64,000 bases of DNA from Rachicladosporium sp. CCFEE 5018 (Eukaryota > Ascomycota > Dothideomycetes > Cladosporiales > Cladosporiaceae), in the NCBI GenBank assembly GCA_002077045.2, contig KZ111151.1:62001-126000 (forward strand). The letters are read 5' to 3'. The notes under the pieces were generated by a model. The model was not told the DNA's origin and did no database searches. It was given only the letters and a program-made list of their open reading frames with translations. The translations under genes and the position numbers were made by a program. This document shows positions 1 to 12,181 of the stretch, piece after piece. How positions within the stretch are numbered: position 1 is the stretch's first letter; each line of letters begins with the position of its first letter.

Positions 1-724
1 CATTGCGTCTCCCTTTGCGTGTTGGAAATTGAAGAAGCGAACTCTCATCCTGCAGCCTACCCACAACTTGCCGCAGCTGCTCAGCAGCCAGGCCATCCTC
101 AAGTCCGGGAAGGCTCATCATACTGTCCAGACTCTCGGCATCGCCCTCCAGCACAGCTTCCAGGCAGAAGCGAGCGATACGCTCACTATCGAGTACATCT
201 CCGACCGTAGCCGTCCGGCTCCAAAGGTCGGTGTCAGAGTCGTCCTTGTCGAGTGCCTCCACGAAGTGATCGAGTGCGGTGCTCGCATCAGCCAGAATAG
301 TACGAATGGTCACATTGAGCTCGTCAAAGTTTGCAAGTAGTGAGTCGAGCCTGAACTGGGCGTAGTTCTTGTGCGACAGGTGCAAGATCTGTGGTAAGGT
401 GCTCGGGCCAGACTCGAGAGACACGGGCGCGAAGTTGGCAACAGCATCCCCTTCCGGCCAGTCTTCGTCGGACTCTACGATAGGGCCGTACAACTCGATA
501 CGGCGAAGTTCCGTTTGAGACTCCGGATAATCGAAGATCTCGGAGGCGAACAGCTCCTGGTAAGCCTCAGCAGCCTGTGGGAAGGAGGCAGGTCCTTCGG
601 CATGGTACTTCAAAGCATTCTGGTAGAGCTTGAGGGCTTCCTCGATCTGGATCTCCTTGGTGTCATCGATCTCGACGTCGGATTCATCGTCTGATTCGAT
701 GTTGAGCGCATGGAAGCCGGACAT
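1..724 (-). CDS. HIR3: HIR complex subunit HIR3-like (5' part, runs off window)
   Basis: The reading frame from the ATG at 722-724 stays open on the minus strand to the window edge, giving about 241 codons with no intron. The N terminus (MSGFHALNIESDDESDVEID, then DDTKEIQIEEALKLYQNAL) has the acidic start and first TPR-like helix typical of fungal Hir3/CABIN1 proteins. A second helical motif, AAEAYQELFASEIFDYPES, follows. Hir3 is the large scaffold of the HIR histone H3-H4 chaperone, which acts in replication-independent nucleosome assembly and in repression of histone genes in the nucleus. Full-length members exceed 1,500 residues, so most of this gene lies outside the window. The family call comes from recalled N-terminal conservation. 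The gene shares an upstream region with the divergent ChAPs gene. Confidence 0.85.
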   Translation of the reverse strand, partial: MSGFHALNIESDDESDVEIDDTKEIQIEEALKLYQNALKYHAEGPASFPQAAEAYQELFASEIFDYPESQTELRRIELYGPIVESDEDWPEGDAVANFAPVSLESGPSTLPQILHLSHKNYAQFRLDSLLANFDELNVTIRTILADASTALDHFVEALDKDDSDTDLWSRTATVGDVLDSERIARFCLEAVLEGDAESLDSMMSLPGLEDGLAAEQLRQVVGRLQDESSLLQFPTRKGRRN

Positions 725-1162
725 GTTGGCCTCCTGATGGCTGTCATCGACGGATGGTAGTTATGATGACCGCGGCTAACTCTCGATGGCTTGGTACATG
801 CGGTGTGTCAAAGGGGCATGTGTGCCTGCCGGTTGTGTTCGGTCACGCCAACTTGAGGGTTCACATGTAGGGAACGCGTCGCGTCGGGGAAAGCGCGGGG
901 ATGTTCCCCTGCATTGAAGCTAGTGCTGCCACATGTTGTACATTATGTATTCACTGTTGCGACTTCGTCTATACTACGTTGACTGACACCTCTTGGCCGT
1001 AGAATCTGTTTTCAATCAATTTCAGTCTCCTCCGGAAGCGCAACATTCGCAGTACCGCACACCCCGATATTCGTCTCGAGTCCGCATTGGTGCTGTAGAA
1101 GTACTTGTTGAGAGCCAGGGCGGAGATGCCACAGCCAGCAGTGCCAGAGTACGTCTACCTAG
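725..1162. promoter_or_regulatory. Divergent intergenic region between HIR3-like and ChAPs genes
   Basis: About 440 bp lie between the HIR3-like ATG and the first ChAPs coding exon I can support. No ORF of note and no RNA gene is visible. The true ChAPs start codon, and possibly a small first exon with an intron ending at 1160-1162, must lie in the 3' part of this stretch. Confidence 0.5.
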
Positions 1163-3459
1163 TTAGAAGACTCGAAGGCAACAGACGCTGAGACATGTTC
1201 CAGGCTCTTCGAAGACGACTCACACTCCGTCGTGGAGATACGGACAGACAGTCTCCAGGGACTGCGCGAGCTTGGCCCACCAGATCTGGTCCATCTAGTG
1301 AAGCAACCAAACAAATCGACCACGCGGCAGGTACGAGCGAGGTTCGCGGACAGCGCAGGATATATTGGCTAAGGGAATCTGTAGGTAGGAGTGTACCATC
1401 ATGTCACGGGCATCGATGCCTCGTCCTCGGCAAGCTTGGCGGCATACATCAACACTTTGACCTATACGCCCACCGACAAGATCAACAGAGTGACCTCCGG
1501 TCTATGCTGGTGAGTGAGTCTTCAAGAAAGCAGCCAAATATCTCAGGTGGTCAGCTGATCACTCGCGCTCAGCTGCTACAATGCCTTCTCACGAGTGGAC
1601 ATGCGCGTGCAGGTGCAAATACCCGGGACTGTCGAGAGCTACTGTGTCGATGAGCGAGGGAACAAGCTGGAGGCTACTGAGGAACATTGGCTGGAGACAT
1701 ATCTATGCAGTGTGCTGAGAGCCTACTCGTATGCGGACAACGGCTCTGGCGATACCATCAAGCGCATTATTGGAGTGCGGAGGTTCAACCCGATCACGAG
1801 TACCGAACGAGAGCAACGCTTCCTGGATGCGGCCGAGAAGCTCTTCTTCAACGGTAGGGCGAGTCTGCAGTAAGCATTGGTGTAAGTGCTGACATTGTGC
1901 AGGCTGGCAACTCGGCTCAGATCCGGAGATTCAGGTCCCAAATCTGGTCTCGAATCATCTCACATCTGGCTTACTGCACTACATACGCATTACTGGCCGT
2001 TTCGCATCCGGCATCAACCTGTTCCAGAAGCTGCGCGAGAAAGACCCCGAGATCTCGTCTCTGCTGGCCCGCGTCTATATCGCAGGTGATGAAGAGGTGA
2101 AGGCTATCACATTACTGCATGAAGCGATCGAGGAGCTGCCAATGGACTACTCATTGCTCGACTGCCAAGCAGAGTTCTGCAATCGGAAAGGCAGGAGTGA
2201 ACTTGCTCTCGAGATTGCAAAGCGTGGTGTAGTCTCGGCGCCCAGCGAATTCGGAACATGGGCTCGACTGGCAGAAATTTACGTGGCGCAAGAGAACTGG
2301 GAACTGGCACTACTGACTCTCAATTCCTGTCCAATGTTTACGTATCAGGACAAAGATGCACCTCGACTGCCTGAGCCATCGAGGATATCACTACCGCTGG
2401 CGCCGGAAACGCTTTGTGATGAGATTGACGATGCAGGCGCTACACCTGGTGACCAGGAGGTACATCCCACACTTCGACGACTTGCAGCAGGGAACTACAA
2501 GGGCACGTTCCACAAAGCGTACATGCTACTGACTGAGATCACGAAGAAGATCGGATGGGATCAGTTGCTCAAGATCCGAAGTCAGGTCTTCGTCATGGAA
2601 GAAGAGTATCGTAATGAACGACAACCTGTGCCCAGTGGCAAGAGTCAAAACGCCAGCACAATCGCTTTGCGCGGCACTGACACGCCACAGCCGAATGGAC
2701 ACGGTGAGCCTGATTCGCTGCCTTCGACCTCATCGTCGGAAGAGCATGAAGATGGCGAGGAACCACCCGCCGCTGCGTCACACCTCGAGCCCGACGTATC
2801 GAAGCCCTCCAGCTCCGTCACAGTACGATCTGGTGCCGAGACACCACAGCCGCAGCCTCCCAGCAGTGATCCCACTCATCAGCAATACGTCCAGTTCCAG
2901 CACAAGAGACTTTGCGAAAGATGGCTCGACAACCTCTTCATGGTGCTGTACGAAGATCTGCGCATCTACACGATCTGGCGCACAGAAGCAGCGCAGTATA
3001 AGCAGCAACAGCTCGCCTATAAGAAGAACTCCGAGGAGTGGGAGATCTTGGGCGAGCTGGCGGAACGACTGCATCATCCAGATGAGGCTGTGGAGGCGTG
3101 GCAGGCTTGTCTGAGCATGCGGTTCAGTCCCAAGGCGATGCGTGGAGTGCTCAGATTGTATGAACGGCACGCCGACAATAGAGGTGTGCTTGGGGCGCTG
3201 ATCAGGCTTATCGCTTGGCAGTACCGGTGGTATTCTGAGGTGAGTTGCTACCGTGCGCTGCACTAGATGAGCTTCACTGACCTTGCCACAGTTCTCGCCT
3301 GATCTATACTACGCGATACGCAAGCTAATCGAGGATGATGGTGCCGTCAAGGTGCGGAGTATCATCCAAGCGACGAGTCTACCACAGCATATACTGGATC
3401 TGACGCACCAGTACGCTGGCCTGTGCGCTGCATTCCGAAGCGATGGTACGGAAGGGTGA
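1163..3459 (+). CDS. ChAPs family protein (Chs5-Arf1-binding, Bch1/Bud7/Chs6-like exomer subunit)
   Basis: Five exons join in phase: 1163-1330, 1385-1509, 1573-1853, 1903-3239 and 3292-3459. They encode conserved ChAPs blocks: LRELGPPDLVHLVK, AAYINTLTYTPTDKINRV, VDMRVQVQIPGTVESYC, a TPR-like region around FQKLREKDPEISSLLARVYI, and a C terminus ending in LPQHILDLTHQYAGLC. ChAPs pair with Chs5 in the exomer coat and carry cargo such as chitin synthase from the trans-Golgi to the plasma membrane. A low-complexity Ser/Pro-rich insert is encoded at roughly 2640-2880. The start codon is unresolved. The ATG at 1126 opens only a short frame that reaches a stop and does not join cleanly to the supported frame, so an extra 5' exon or a sequence error is likely. 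The listed start is the first base after an in-frame TAG. Confidence 0.85.
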
Positions 3460-3924
3460 AAGACGCAACTTCAGGTTCCGGCAGATGACAAACACAATGA
3501 ATGCCTGCCCGCAGACGGTGGTTGTTGCGGGCTTTTCACACGCTGAAGTACCCTGACGCTGGACTAAAAGCATGATGCAGGTAACTGGCGACGATGCCAC
3601 TTCTAGCCAGCATCGTCGCTGCAAAGAGCTGTTACAGGCTTCAAGACCCGGGCTTCGTCGCCGGCAGGTTCTCTGCGAATGAAAATAAGACGATGCTTGA
3701 TCTGCTGCACGCACAAGGTTCCGCTGGGATACGCTTCAGGTAGAGAGCAGATTACACTGAAAGCTAGCCGCATTCAGGGAAAGAACGACCGAGACATCTC
3801 GTACTAGCGTCACAATCCCAACTTCACATCATATTGTCATCGTTGTTTGCTAAGTAGTTCCTGTTCTCAACTTGACCCGCTGTCACTGAACTCACCAACC
3901 TGCAAACGTGACCCCGATCGCACC
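3460..3924. other. Intergenic, nothing recognised
   Basis: About 465 bp between the ChAPs stop codon and the BTB gene start. Only shadow ORFs are present. It should hold the ChAPs 3' end and the BTB gene promoter. Confidence 0.5.
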
Positions 3925-5125
3925 ATGGCAGACTCACCCATCGCACGGCGGGATGACGAGCACACTAATGGTGAACGTGAACCAAAACGGCGTCGAAGTG
4001 CGCCACCACCGCTCGACCTTGTCGCTGCTGCACCTGCAGTCCCAGAGATCATCATCGACGTTTCGGACGACGGTGACGTGCTGCTGGTCGTGACGAGTGG
4101 CCGGGCCACGCGCGACACGTTGGTCCATCAAAGTATTGTGCCAGCGCTGATGCTGACTTCCTCATCGCAGTGCCGGTTTTCGATGTTCGTCCGCCGCCCT
4201 CTCACTCGCATCTCCAGTCTTCAAGGCGATCCTCGCCGCGCCGATCGCTACTCCATTACCGCAGCCGCCAGCGACAGACTCCGCCTTCACCTTCACAAGT
4301 CCCAGCGCTGAAGTAGGCAAGCTGGTCCCGCTCCGCGAGCCAGACAGCGACGCACTGGTGGTGATCCTGAACATCATCCACTTCAAGACCATCTGCCTCC
4401 CCGCTCGCCTCGCCCCCAATAAGCTGCTCCACGTTGGCACACTTGCAGCAAAGTACCAGTGTGTAGACGCCATCGCTCGCGCCTGCACTCCTTGGTTTAA
4501 CAGCATCTACGCCGCGAATCTGCGCGATGACACGGCGACAATGGTGCAAGCGGCCTACCACCTCAACGATGCGGTTTTCTTCACACGCTCTACAAATCGC
4601 TACATTCTCGGTGTGCCGCGGCCCATGAACTCGATCGCCACTCCGCAGTCCGATGACAATATAGCACGCGCCCTACGACTGCGTCTCATAGCCGCCGAAG
4701 CCTCCCTGCGCTTCGACACAGATCTCCTACTTGAGCTCTGCGCCGTCGCGCTGGGCAAGGAGTCAAAGCACTATATCGACTGTCCTCCCGACACCGATCC
4801 TGATCCGGGACCAGCTGGATCAGATCCGGCCGTCATCTGTGCCGTGGACTCTCAAACCGCTCCCAACTATCTCGCCGCAATGCGAGATGCAGAACTCTGG
4901 CCGCCATCGGCCTGGGCCAAACACGACATCGGTGATGTAGTCGATCGGATCCGTGAGTTCAGGGTACCGGACTACGATGACTGCGACAAGTGCGACTTCT
5001 GTTTTCCGCTGACGGAGGCCTTCGAGGCGAAGCTGAAGCTGGTGAAGAATTTGCAGAAGGATAGACTGTGGGGACTCTGTTTAGATTGCTTCGAGGCTGG
5101 GGGCCGTGTTCCAGGGGTCTTGTAG
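3925..5125 (+). CDS. BTB/POZ domain protein
   Basis: Two exons, 3925-4118 and 4171-5125, give 382 residues. Exon 1 has a basic stretch (EPKRRRS) followed by the BTB opening DVSDDGDVLLVV. After the intron comes the classic BTB helix SSAALSLASPVFKAIL, then LVVILNIIHFKT and a hydrophobic helix with LHVGTLAAKYQC. The C-terminal half is all-alpha and ends in a Cys-rich segment (DDCDKCDFCFP). The splice uses a GTTGGT donor and a GCAG acceptor, chosen because it alone restores the BTB frame. BTB domains mediate dimerisation or Cul3 recruitment. Single-domain fungal BTB proteins like this are numerous and mostly unstudied, so no specific role is assigned. The upstream TTG-initiated extension of the frame was rejected in favour of the ATG. 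Confidence 0.75.
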
Positions 5126-5332
5126 GGTTGAGCATGTGAAGGTCGGGAGTGCCGTAGGTTGAACAGATTGAAGATCAAAGAGCGTACAGAGCGAAGGGTG
5201 ACCCGACGTTGCCGATGTCTCTACAGACATTGCAGGACATTACCTCAATGCTAACGAACACTTGTGTAGGAGCCCAGAAAGTATGCCGCTTGCACATCAT
5301 GATTCCTAGCGCGTGCACGGAACTTTGCTGGC

Positions 5333-7452
5333 TCATATCAGGAGCATAGGATCCACGGGAGTTGCACCAAGCCTCACCAACGCTTCCATAGCTTTTAGTT
5401 TCTTCGAGTCTAAAGCTATCTCAACTGGTGTGTGCCCGTTGGCAGTCTTCGTATCGAGCTCGGCGCCAGCCTTGACAAGACGCTCGATGATCTCGATATC
5501 ACCATACTTTGCGGCAGAGTGCAATGCAGTCCAGCCGTCGGCATGAGTGACGGTCGGGTTGGCACCTTTGGACAGCAGAAGTTCCACCGCTTCCACATGG
5601 CGCCGTTCGACTGCAATTGTCAGGGGCCTTCGGTGTGCAGAATCATTGGACAACTCAGTACGCGCTGAGGCATCCAGAAGCCTTTTCATGGCTGCAAGAT
5701 CACCCACACTTGTAGCCAAGGATAGAGCGGTGTTGCCAAGACTATCTGCAACGTCGATATTACCACCCAAATTCTGCATGGCATCGAAAAAGATAGTGTG
5801 ATCCTCCATGCGGGCAACTCGGTAAACGAAGTGCAACTTCCAGGGGCTCGATATTGTGCCTGTGTATAGCGCTCGCGAACTCGGTTCTGACCTGTAGCAG
5901 TATTTTCAGGAATTGGTCGCATTCGCTGTTGACCATGTGCGTCACAGGGTCGTGGGTGAGCGTCCGGTGGTATGGACTGAGATTACCGGGCGGAGGAGGT
6001 GGTGGTGCTCGTGCAGATCGCTCTTTCTTCTCTGCCTTCGCAGCCGCCGTGGCCTTGTCCTGCTCGAGATACGTCTTGATGAACCCTGCGTTGTCCTCAA
6101 TCTGATTCGCGGTGATGCCCATCTCCACCAGCTCCCGCAACACAGTCTGCACATCCGGATCACTCAGGTCGATCCCCGAAGCAGTCAACCTCGCGACTGA
6201 AGGCGGCCGCGCAGGCGAAGCAGGCATTGAAGAATGTAGCTCAATTCCTTTAGACGGAATGACACTCTCCGGTGGACCCCGCTGCGAGGCCGCGCTTTCC
6301 CTGTGCCCTCCACCAGGCCAGTTCACCAAGCCAACCCTCAACTTATGCGCTCCTTCTCCGCCTCGGCTTAACGATTGCCATCGGGCAAGCAAGAAAGTCT
6401 TAATGTCGGCAATCCCAGAGGAAAGTAAAATTCCCAGAATGGAATCACCATCTTGATTTTTCACGTTTGTTCGAGCATTGTGCGTGAGTAGCTCTTCGCA
6501 TATATCCCAGCGCTTGTGTTCGAAGGCTACGAGCAGCGCGCGATTACCTTGTGGGTCATCGTCGCTGTTGGAGCTGATACCCGATTCAAGGAGAAGGCGC
6601 ACACAATCAATCGAATTGTTGCAGATGGCGAAGCGTAGTGCCATTTGTCCTTCCTGCTGTACTGACATTCGTCCATTGCGCTCATTCATTGACTCGAGGA
6701 GCATTTGGGCACAGCTGTGATGCCCGAACTGTGCTGCTAATAGCAACGCCGTACGCACGGCAGCGACTGGCACACCTTGCACCATCCAGGTTTCCCGGAC
6801 CCGGGCGTGAGTATGGTCTTCACGAAGTGTATTAGCCTTGACAAGCGAAATGTCCATTACGATACCCGAGGTGGCCCCACTTTTTAGCAGAAGGTCGACG
6901 ATCTCCTTGTTACCCCATCTACAGGCCCAGTGCAGCGGTGTGCCTCTCAGATCAGAAGCAGTGTTGACGTTGGCCTTCAACTTGACAAGCTTCCGCACCA
7001 TTGACCATCGCCCGTATTGCGTTGCCACGCAAAGTGGAGTTCCTTACAACGAGCTGCAGAGGTTGACATCTGCATGACGACGCACTAGGACATCGAAACT
7101 GTGATCCTGGCCGGATGCGATAGCATAGTGTAGTACACCCTGGCCCTGCTGATCCGTGGACTCGATATCGGCGCCAGATAGCAGTAGATGGCGAACCTCA
7201 GAGGTTTCCCCTTTCGTAATCGCACGAAGCAATAGTTCATTCTTGGCTTTACCCTCAGCGATCTCGTCTGACTGCCGCTGACCAGTCGCATAATTGTAGA
7301 TGTTGCCGAGAGGAGTCGTCAGTGCTTATAAAGGGTAATGTGCTGTGCGACCTACTGTTATAGACGTCTCCAACATGGGTGTTGGAATGCCCGTCAGCGT
7401 TCAGAGTACCTACGTTGACACCTGAGTTTGCACCAACGGGCTTGGAGGCCAT
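5333..7452 (-). pseudogene. Ankyrin-repeat protein gene with an in-frame TAA
   Basis: Exons on the minus strand, 7356-7452, 5892-7267 and 5333-5836, join in phase through introns of 88 and 55 nt. They encode two blocks of ankyrin repeats (for example GTPLHWACRWGNKEIVDLLL, then GWTALHSAAKYGDIEIIERL). The blocks are separated by a linker with a run of six prolines. The frame is interrupted by a TAA at 7044-7046 inside a repeat, between ADVNLCSSL and GTPLCVATQYGRW. Ankyrin similarity continues on both sides in the same frame, so a single-base nonsense change such as CAA to TAA is the simplest reading. No intron that removes the stop keeps frame. The protein would be a scaffold of unknown partner. 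A sequencing error is an alternative explanation. The 55-nt intron uses an AAG acceptor and is less certain. Confidence 0.65.
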
Positions 7453-7990
7453 GCTGCCACGTTATTCACAGGTTCATGAGTACATATTGCACAAGAGATG
7501 GGATCGATCAAGTCATGACACCTCCCAGCCTCGACGAAGTGGCAAAGCGGTTGGCGAGGCACGCACGGGCCTTCATGCATACTGCATGTCGTATCTAGCT
7601 TCGCCGAGCCTTGTCAAAGTGACAGCACTGAAACACCAGCGACAAGGACAAGACATGATCCGCAGGCAGCTGCAAGCGCATTGTACCGAACTCAATTCCT
7701 CGAAATGCTACCCAATAACCCAGCGCCATGCTCAAATGCTACCTCACCAAGGAAATTTCCCTGTACCTTCTCCCCCTTTCAACGCCATGCCAGGCGTGAC
7801 CATCTGCGATGCACCCTTCCGACCGTCAGATACTCGCTGACATGCACTCACGCAACTTCTCGTCTCAATACGCGCTCCCACTCGTCCCTCTCCCCACAGT
7901 CAAGAACTTCTCGCTCTTCCCCAGTGCCAGCGTATCCACAGGATCAACCCCAGAAGTCTATCACAGCAAGTTAGCAACCGAACTCCATGT
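7453..7990. other. Intergenic, nothing recognised
   Basis: About 540 bp between the start of the ankyrin gene (upstream side) and the 3' end of the antiporter gene. I see only unsupported short frames and no RNA gene. Confidence 0.5.
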
Positions 7991-10900
7991 TCATGCTTTC
8001 CCCTGAGAAATACTTACGTTCAGGCTGTTATACCCCGTAAACCAAAACCCCACCACGAAAACCAGATACGTCAAGATCAAACTACTCCCCTTGAAGTAAT
8101 TGCTCTTACCCTCCCCAACCACATACCCCATCAAAAACACCCCCAGAATCACAGTCACCATATCCCACTGCGGGAATATCAGACTGAACGTGTGGTCGCT
8201 AACATCGCTCGGGTCGATGTAAGCGCCGTAGATGGCGGAGAAGAGGACCAAGGCAGGGATTTGCAGGAGCATGACTTGCAGGGCGTAGGAGTTGCCGATC
8301 TCCATTGAGAGCGCGATGTTGCCGTTCATGGCGAAGGAGATGGCGTTGAGGAACTCGGTCGTGTTGGGGACGAGAGCGAAGAGCGTTATGCCGAGGAACT
8401 TCTCGTCGATGTCGATGTTGCTTAGCACCGCATCCACAGTATCGACCAGAATCTCAGCAATAATGGCGTAGGCTACTGTGGCGGTCATGAGTACTATGGC
8501 TGATTTCGTGCGGGACCAGTTCGGGGCGTCGTGGCCGCCTGGCGCGGCGGGCGCGGCTTCGTGGAGTCCTGTTGCGACGGCGGTGGCGTTGTCGTTTGTG
8601 ACTGTTTCGGCGCCTGTCAGACCGCCGGCCTCGCCGCTGCCAGTGCGGGGGAGAGGGCCGAAGTCTTTTGACTTTGAATGAGATGAACCGTGGTGTCGGG
8701 AGATGGAGCCAGCGCGGGTGCTGGACATCATCGAGGCTTGGCGGGGTGCTCGGGTTGCTTCGCGTGTGGCTACTGCGGCTGCTGTGGCTGCTATTTCAGC
8801 GACTTGTTGGACAAGGACGCGGTTGTCTTCTGCGCTCAAGCCGTGGATGCGGACGCTATTGGTGTTGACTGCATCGCCGTCCGATGACTTAGGTGGTACG
8901 AGGTGCGGTATCTGAGTCTCGGTTCGCGGTGTGGTCTCCTCGCTGGACTTGGGCTTCTGCATCCCAGCTTGCTTGAGACTTTGGTTCAGGATCCGCTTGT
9001 ACATCTGGCTCTCCCTGATGTTCTCGCCACCAAGCGTAGCAGCAGTGCTATGCCTTGTCATCGCCTCGCGCGGGTCGAAAGCAGAGGTAGTCCCGGCTGT
9101 GACACTCCCAGTCCTCGCCTCCCGGTTCTCAACATGATGCACAGCCTGCTCAGTCTTGACCTCCTTCTTCTCATCAGGCTCATTATTCCAAATCACGGCA
9201 GCGTGCGTCCTAAGCGTGAACAGCAGCCCAATGACATAGCTGAAGAACAGCAGCACAGCACAGAACCAGATGAACGGCTTCACAGCCTCGGCATAAAACC
9301 TAGTTTCCAGCGCCGGTGTCTGAGCGAAGTAACATCGCCTGCAGTCCCGCTCAATCTCATCCGTATGCGACTTTACGCACGCATGGCAGTTCAGCTCATG
9401 CGACCCGTAGATCTGATAGAACAACGTCGGGCCGAAAGCTCCTATCACCGCGAAGAGCAGCATGGTGTTCGTAGCGCTTGCACTTCTCGTGTTGAAGCGT
9501 TGCGTCTTACGCTTGAGCGCGCCGAAGCACATACTCAACCCGGGGAGGAAGAGGATACCGGCAAAGATGGAGCCGATAATGCTGCCTTCTACTAGTTGTG
9601 CCTTGCCTTCGTCCAGTGCGATGCAGTAGAGGAAGACTTCGACGATGGTGCTGAAGAAGGCGTTGATTGTTGCGCCCACACCCATGGATGATTGGGCTGA
9701 GATGGAGGCGACGGCTTGGCCGATGAAGTAGGCTAGGGGTATGATTGAGAGGAGAGCGAGGACAAAGTTGAAGCCCGCGGATGTGAGAAATGAGTCGATT
9801 TGGAGGGTCTTGTGGAGAACGAAGTAGTCGAAGATGGCGAAGACTACCAGGCCGAGGAGGTTGATGAGGAAGATATTGGTGCCGTCGATGGTGTACTTCC
9901 AGTACTTCAGTCCAACGGCGCGGTAGGTGCACATGAGGATGCTGTGGGAGCCGGAAGATGTTGCGCGGCCGAGATGTGCATCCGTGTGGAAACTCATCGC
10001 TAAAGGATGTCTTCGTAGGTGGTAGAATAGCAGGAGCGTGACTTTGCCCATGGGAATGGTGAATACCAGGAACCAGCAGATCGCACTCACGAAGAACAGA
10101 CATGGCGTAATGAGGAAGTAGAATGACAGGAAGAAGATGACCCTGCCGACGTTCCACTTTCCTCGCCCGAACAGTCGCTTCTTCGCTCTGGAGTGTGCTC
10201 GATCTGCGGAGTTGCGATTGTGCCGACCAAGGAGACTATCCGTTTCGTCCGGCTCATCGACAAGGTCCTCACGTCTGCGACCAATGATCGACTGATTGAT
10301 ACCAGTCGGTCCGAAGAACAGTCGTCCTTCTTCTAGATCGCCTGTCTGCCATCGCTCGTACTCGCCGATGCTGCGGCCTTCGCCTTGGTCCTCCTCTTCG
10401 TACGTCTCATCGTGTTCCAGCTTGATGAACTTGCCGAATGGATAGAAGAGGTAGTGTGCGAGGTTGAGCAGCACCCTGCCGTACTCGTCGCAACCGTCGA
10501 TGCCCAGTACACCGAGAGCACGGCAGACCACTCCGCCAAAGCCGGTGACCAAGGATAGCCACCATCCGAATAACACAGTCCATAAGCAGTTGAACAGGAA
10601 CAGCCAGCGGTTGACGGCCGCACCAGGTGTCGAATGTATGTCTCCATCAGCATTCCGCACCGCAGAGCGACTCTTCTTGTACAATGCGGGTTTCCATATT
10701 CGGATACCAAATGGATGTGTCTCATTGATTGCGTCTTGCCGATCTCGCAACGTGAAGCTCTCAGTATCGCTGACATCTCCATCGTCGTCAGCGTCATCGG
10801 CCTCCTCATCATCATCCCCTGACTCTGGCATCGGCTCCTCAACCTCCTCTTCACCCTGCAGCGTCTCCTCCGAGCTCGGCTCCTGCGCTTTGATCGAGGC

Positions 10901-11578
10901 TGCTTTGACCGTCGCCGCATCATTGCCGGTCGTCTGTGCCACGCCATCCTCGGTATCTTCGCTCTCCAGTCTCGGTAAAGTTGGAGCCTGTGCGGCTGTA
11001 GGTCTACGTCTGATCGTGCTGTCCTTCCTCCGCAAAGCCGCCGCTCTATCCCGTTGTGCGTTTTCCCGTGTCCGTTGCCGGGCTAGCTCCAGGTCCTGGT
11101 CGATCTCGGAGACGTCGTCGTCTACTGAGAATTCGGCGCCGCGATGGGGCTTATTTGAGGATGGGAGACGTCGTGCTGGGCCGGGCCTGCGTGGTGTTTG
11201 CGAGGCTGGGGAGCGGATACCCGAGGTGTTGTTCATTGAGCCTGTGTATTGTCAGCACTGCCGTACAGATTGAATTGCTGCAATTGGCCTACCGTAGTCT
11301 AGAGGTCTCGGCCGCGGTCTCCTCGTGCTCTCGGATTGTTGACTCGTCTGACTCGCATGCATACTGGCCTGGCTCTGCAAATCTCTCGACTCTCGTGTGA
11401 CGTTGCCCGTCGTCGTTGCAGCAGAGCTGGTGGACGTCCTCCGACTCTGATTAGCTGCTGTGGATGGTGTGGGAGTTGCTGCAGCGTAGTCGACGACATC
11501 GGTGTCTGTCTGGCTACTATCGCCATCGCGTCGATTGTCGGCCATGTCTGGGCGGTGGGTGTTGCTCTCAGGGATCAT
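7991..11578 (-). CDS. VNX1: Vacuolar cation/proton antiporter, CaCA superfamily, VNX1-like
   Basis: Two exons, 11293-11578 and 7991-11241, are separated by a 51-nt intron and give 1,178 residues. The N terminus is a long, disordered, Ser/Thr-rich and acidic cytosolic segment. A membrane segment near VNRWLFLFNCLWTVLFGWWL follows, then two sodium/calcium-exchanger half-domains. The first contains AQSSMGVGATINAFFSTIVE and the second ALVPNTTEFLNAISFAMNGN, each with the acidic residue in a G-x(n)-E helix expected of CAX alpha repeats. A large cytosolic loop lies between them. The architecture and length fit yeast Vnx1, a vacuolar monovalent cation/H+ antiporter, better than the shorter Vcx1 Ca2+/H+ exchangers. 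The start at 11578 could instead be the second ATG at 11545 (MADNRRDGD). Substrate preference cannot be read from the sequence. Confidence 0.85.
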
Positions 11579-12181
11579 GTCTTGCCTTAGGAAGGCTCTA
11601 CATAGGGAGTATCGACATCGGCGTTTGCAGCGTCGTAATCACATACGTTCATGCACGATTAAGTCGATTAGATTGATGCAGTGTGGAAGCTAGTCGCGAT
11701 CAGCTGCGTATGAGCTTCTGACAGGCGTCAACGATGGGCGATGTGGAGTGTAGGAGACAGCGGACTTCAACTCCAGGTTGGTGTTCAGTTCAAGTCACCA
11801 TAGGGAGGCCATCGTCGAGATTCACATGTCACAAGCGAATATGGAGCGATGTCGACATGCAGCCTATCGCGAAGACGGAGACGTGCAGCTGCCACATGAA
11901 CCAAGCTTTAGGAAGCCCTACCCTGGCGTCGATCATATCTGGACGTCTCCTAAGAATACAACACAGCGTCGCATATACAGAGATCCGAGTTGACGACCTT
12001 CTTCCCCACCACACCCTCAGTCACTACCTATCCAATCCCACGACTCCTCTCCTCTACATCTCTAGACATGCTACATCTTCATTCAGCACTATCTCGTACT
12101 CCGCCGTCCTGGTCACTCATCATCCCAAGAGTCATCCTCACTTTCATCCTCGCTAGAAGCCACCTCGGCCGGTGGACACGA
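11579..12181. other. Intergenic, nothing recognised
   Basis: About 600 bp that include the promoter of the antiporter gene. Plus-strand frames here have no conserved features and were left out. No RNA gene is apparent. Confidence 0.45.

Noticed and set aside
1126..1191. ATG at 1126 as the start of the ChAPs gene
   Set aside because: Its frame ends after 21 codons, and no GT..AG pair of reasonable length joins it in phase to the conserved exon.
10464..11273. 269-codon plus-strand ORF opposite the antiporter gene
   Set aside because: It is the antisense shadow of a Ser-rich acidic coding region. The minus-strand gene has clear transporter domains.
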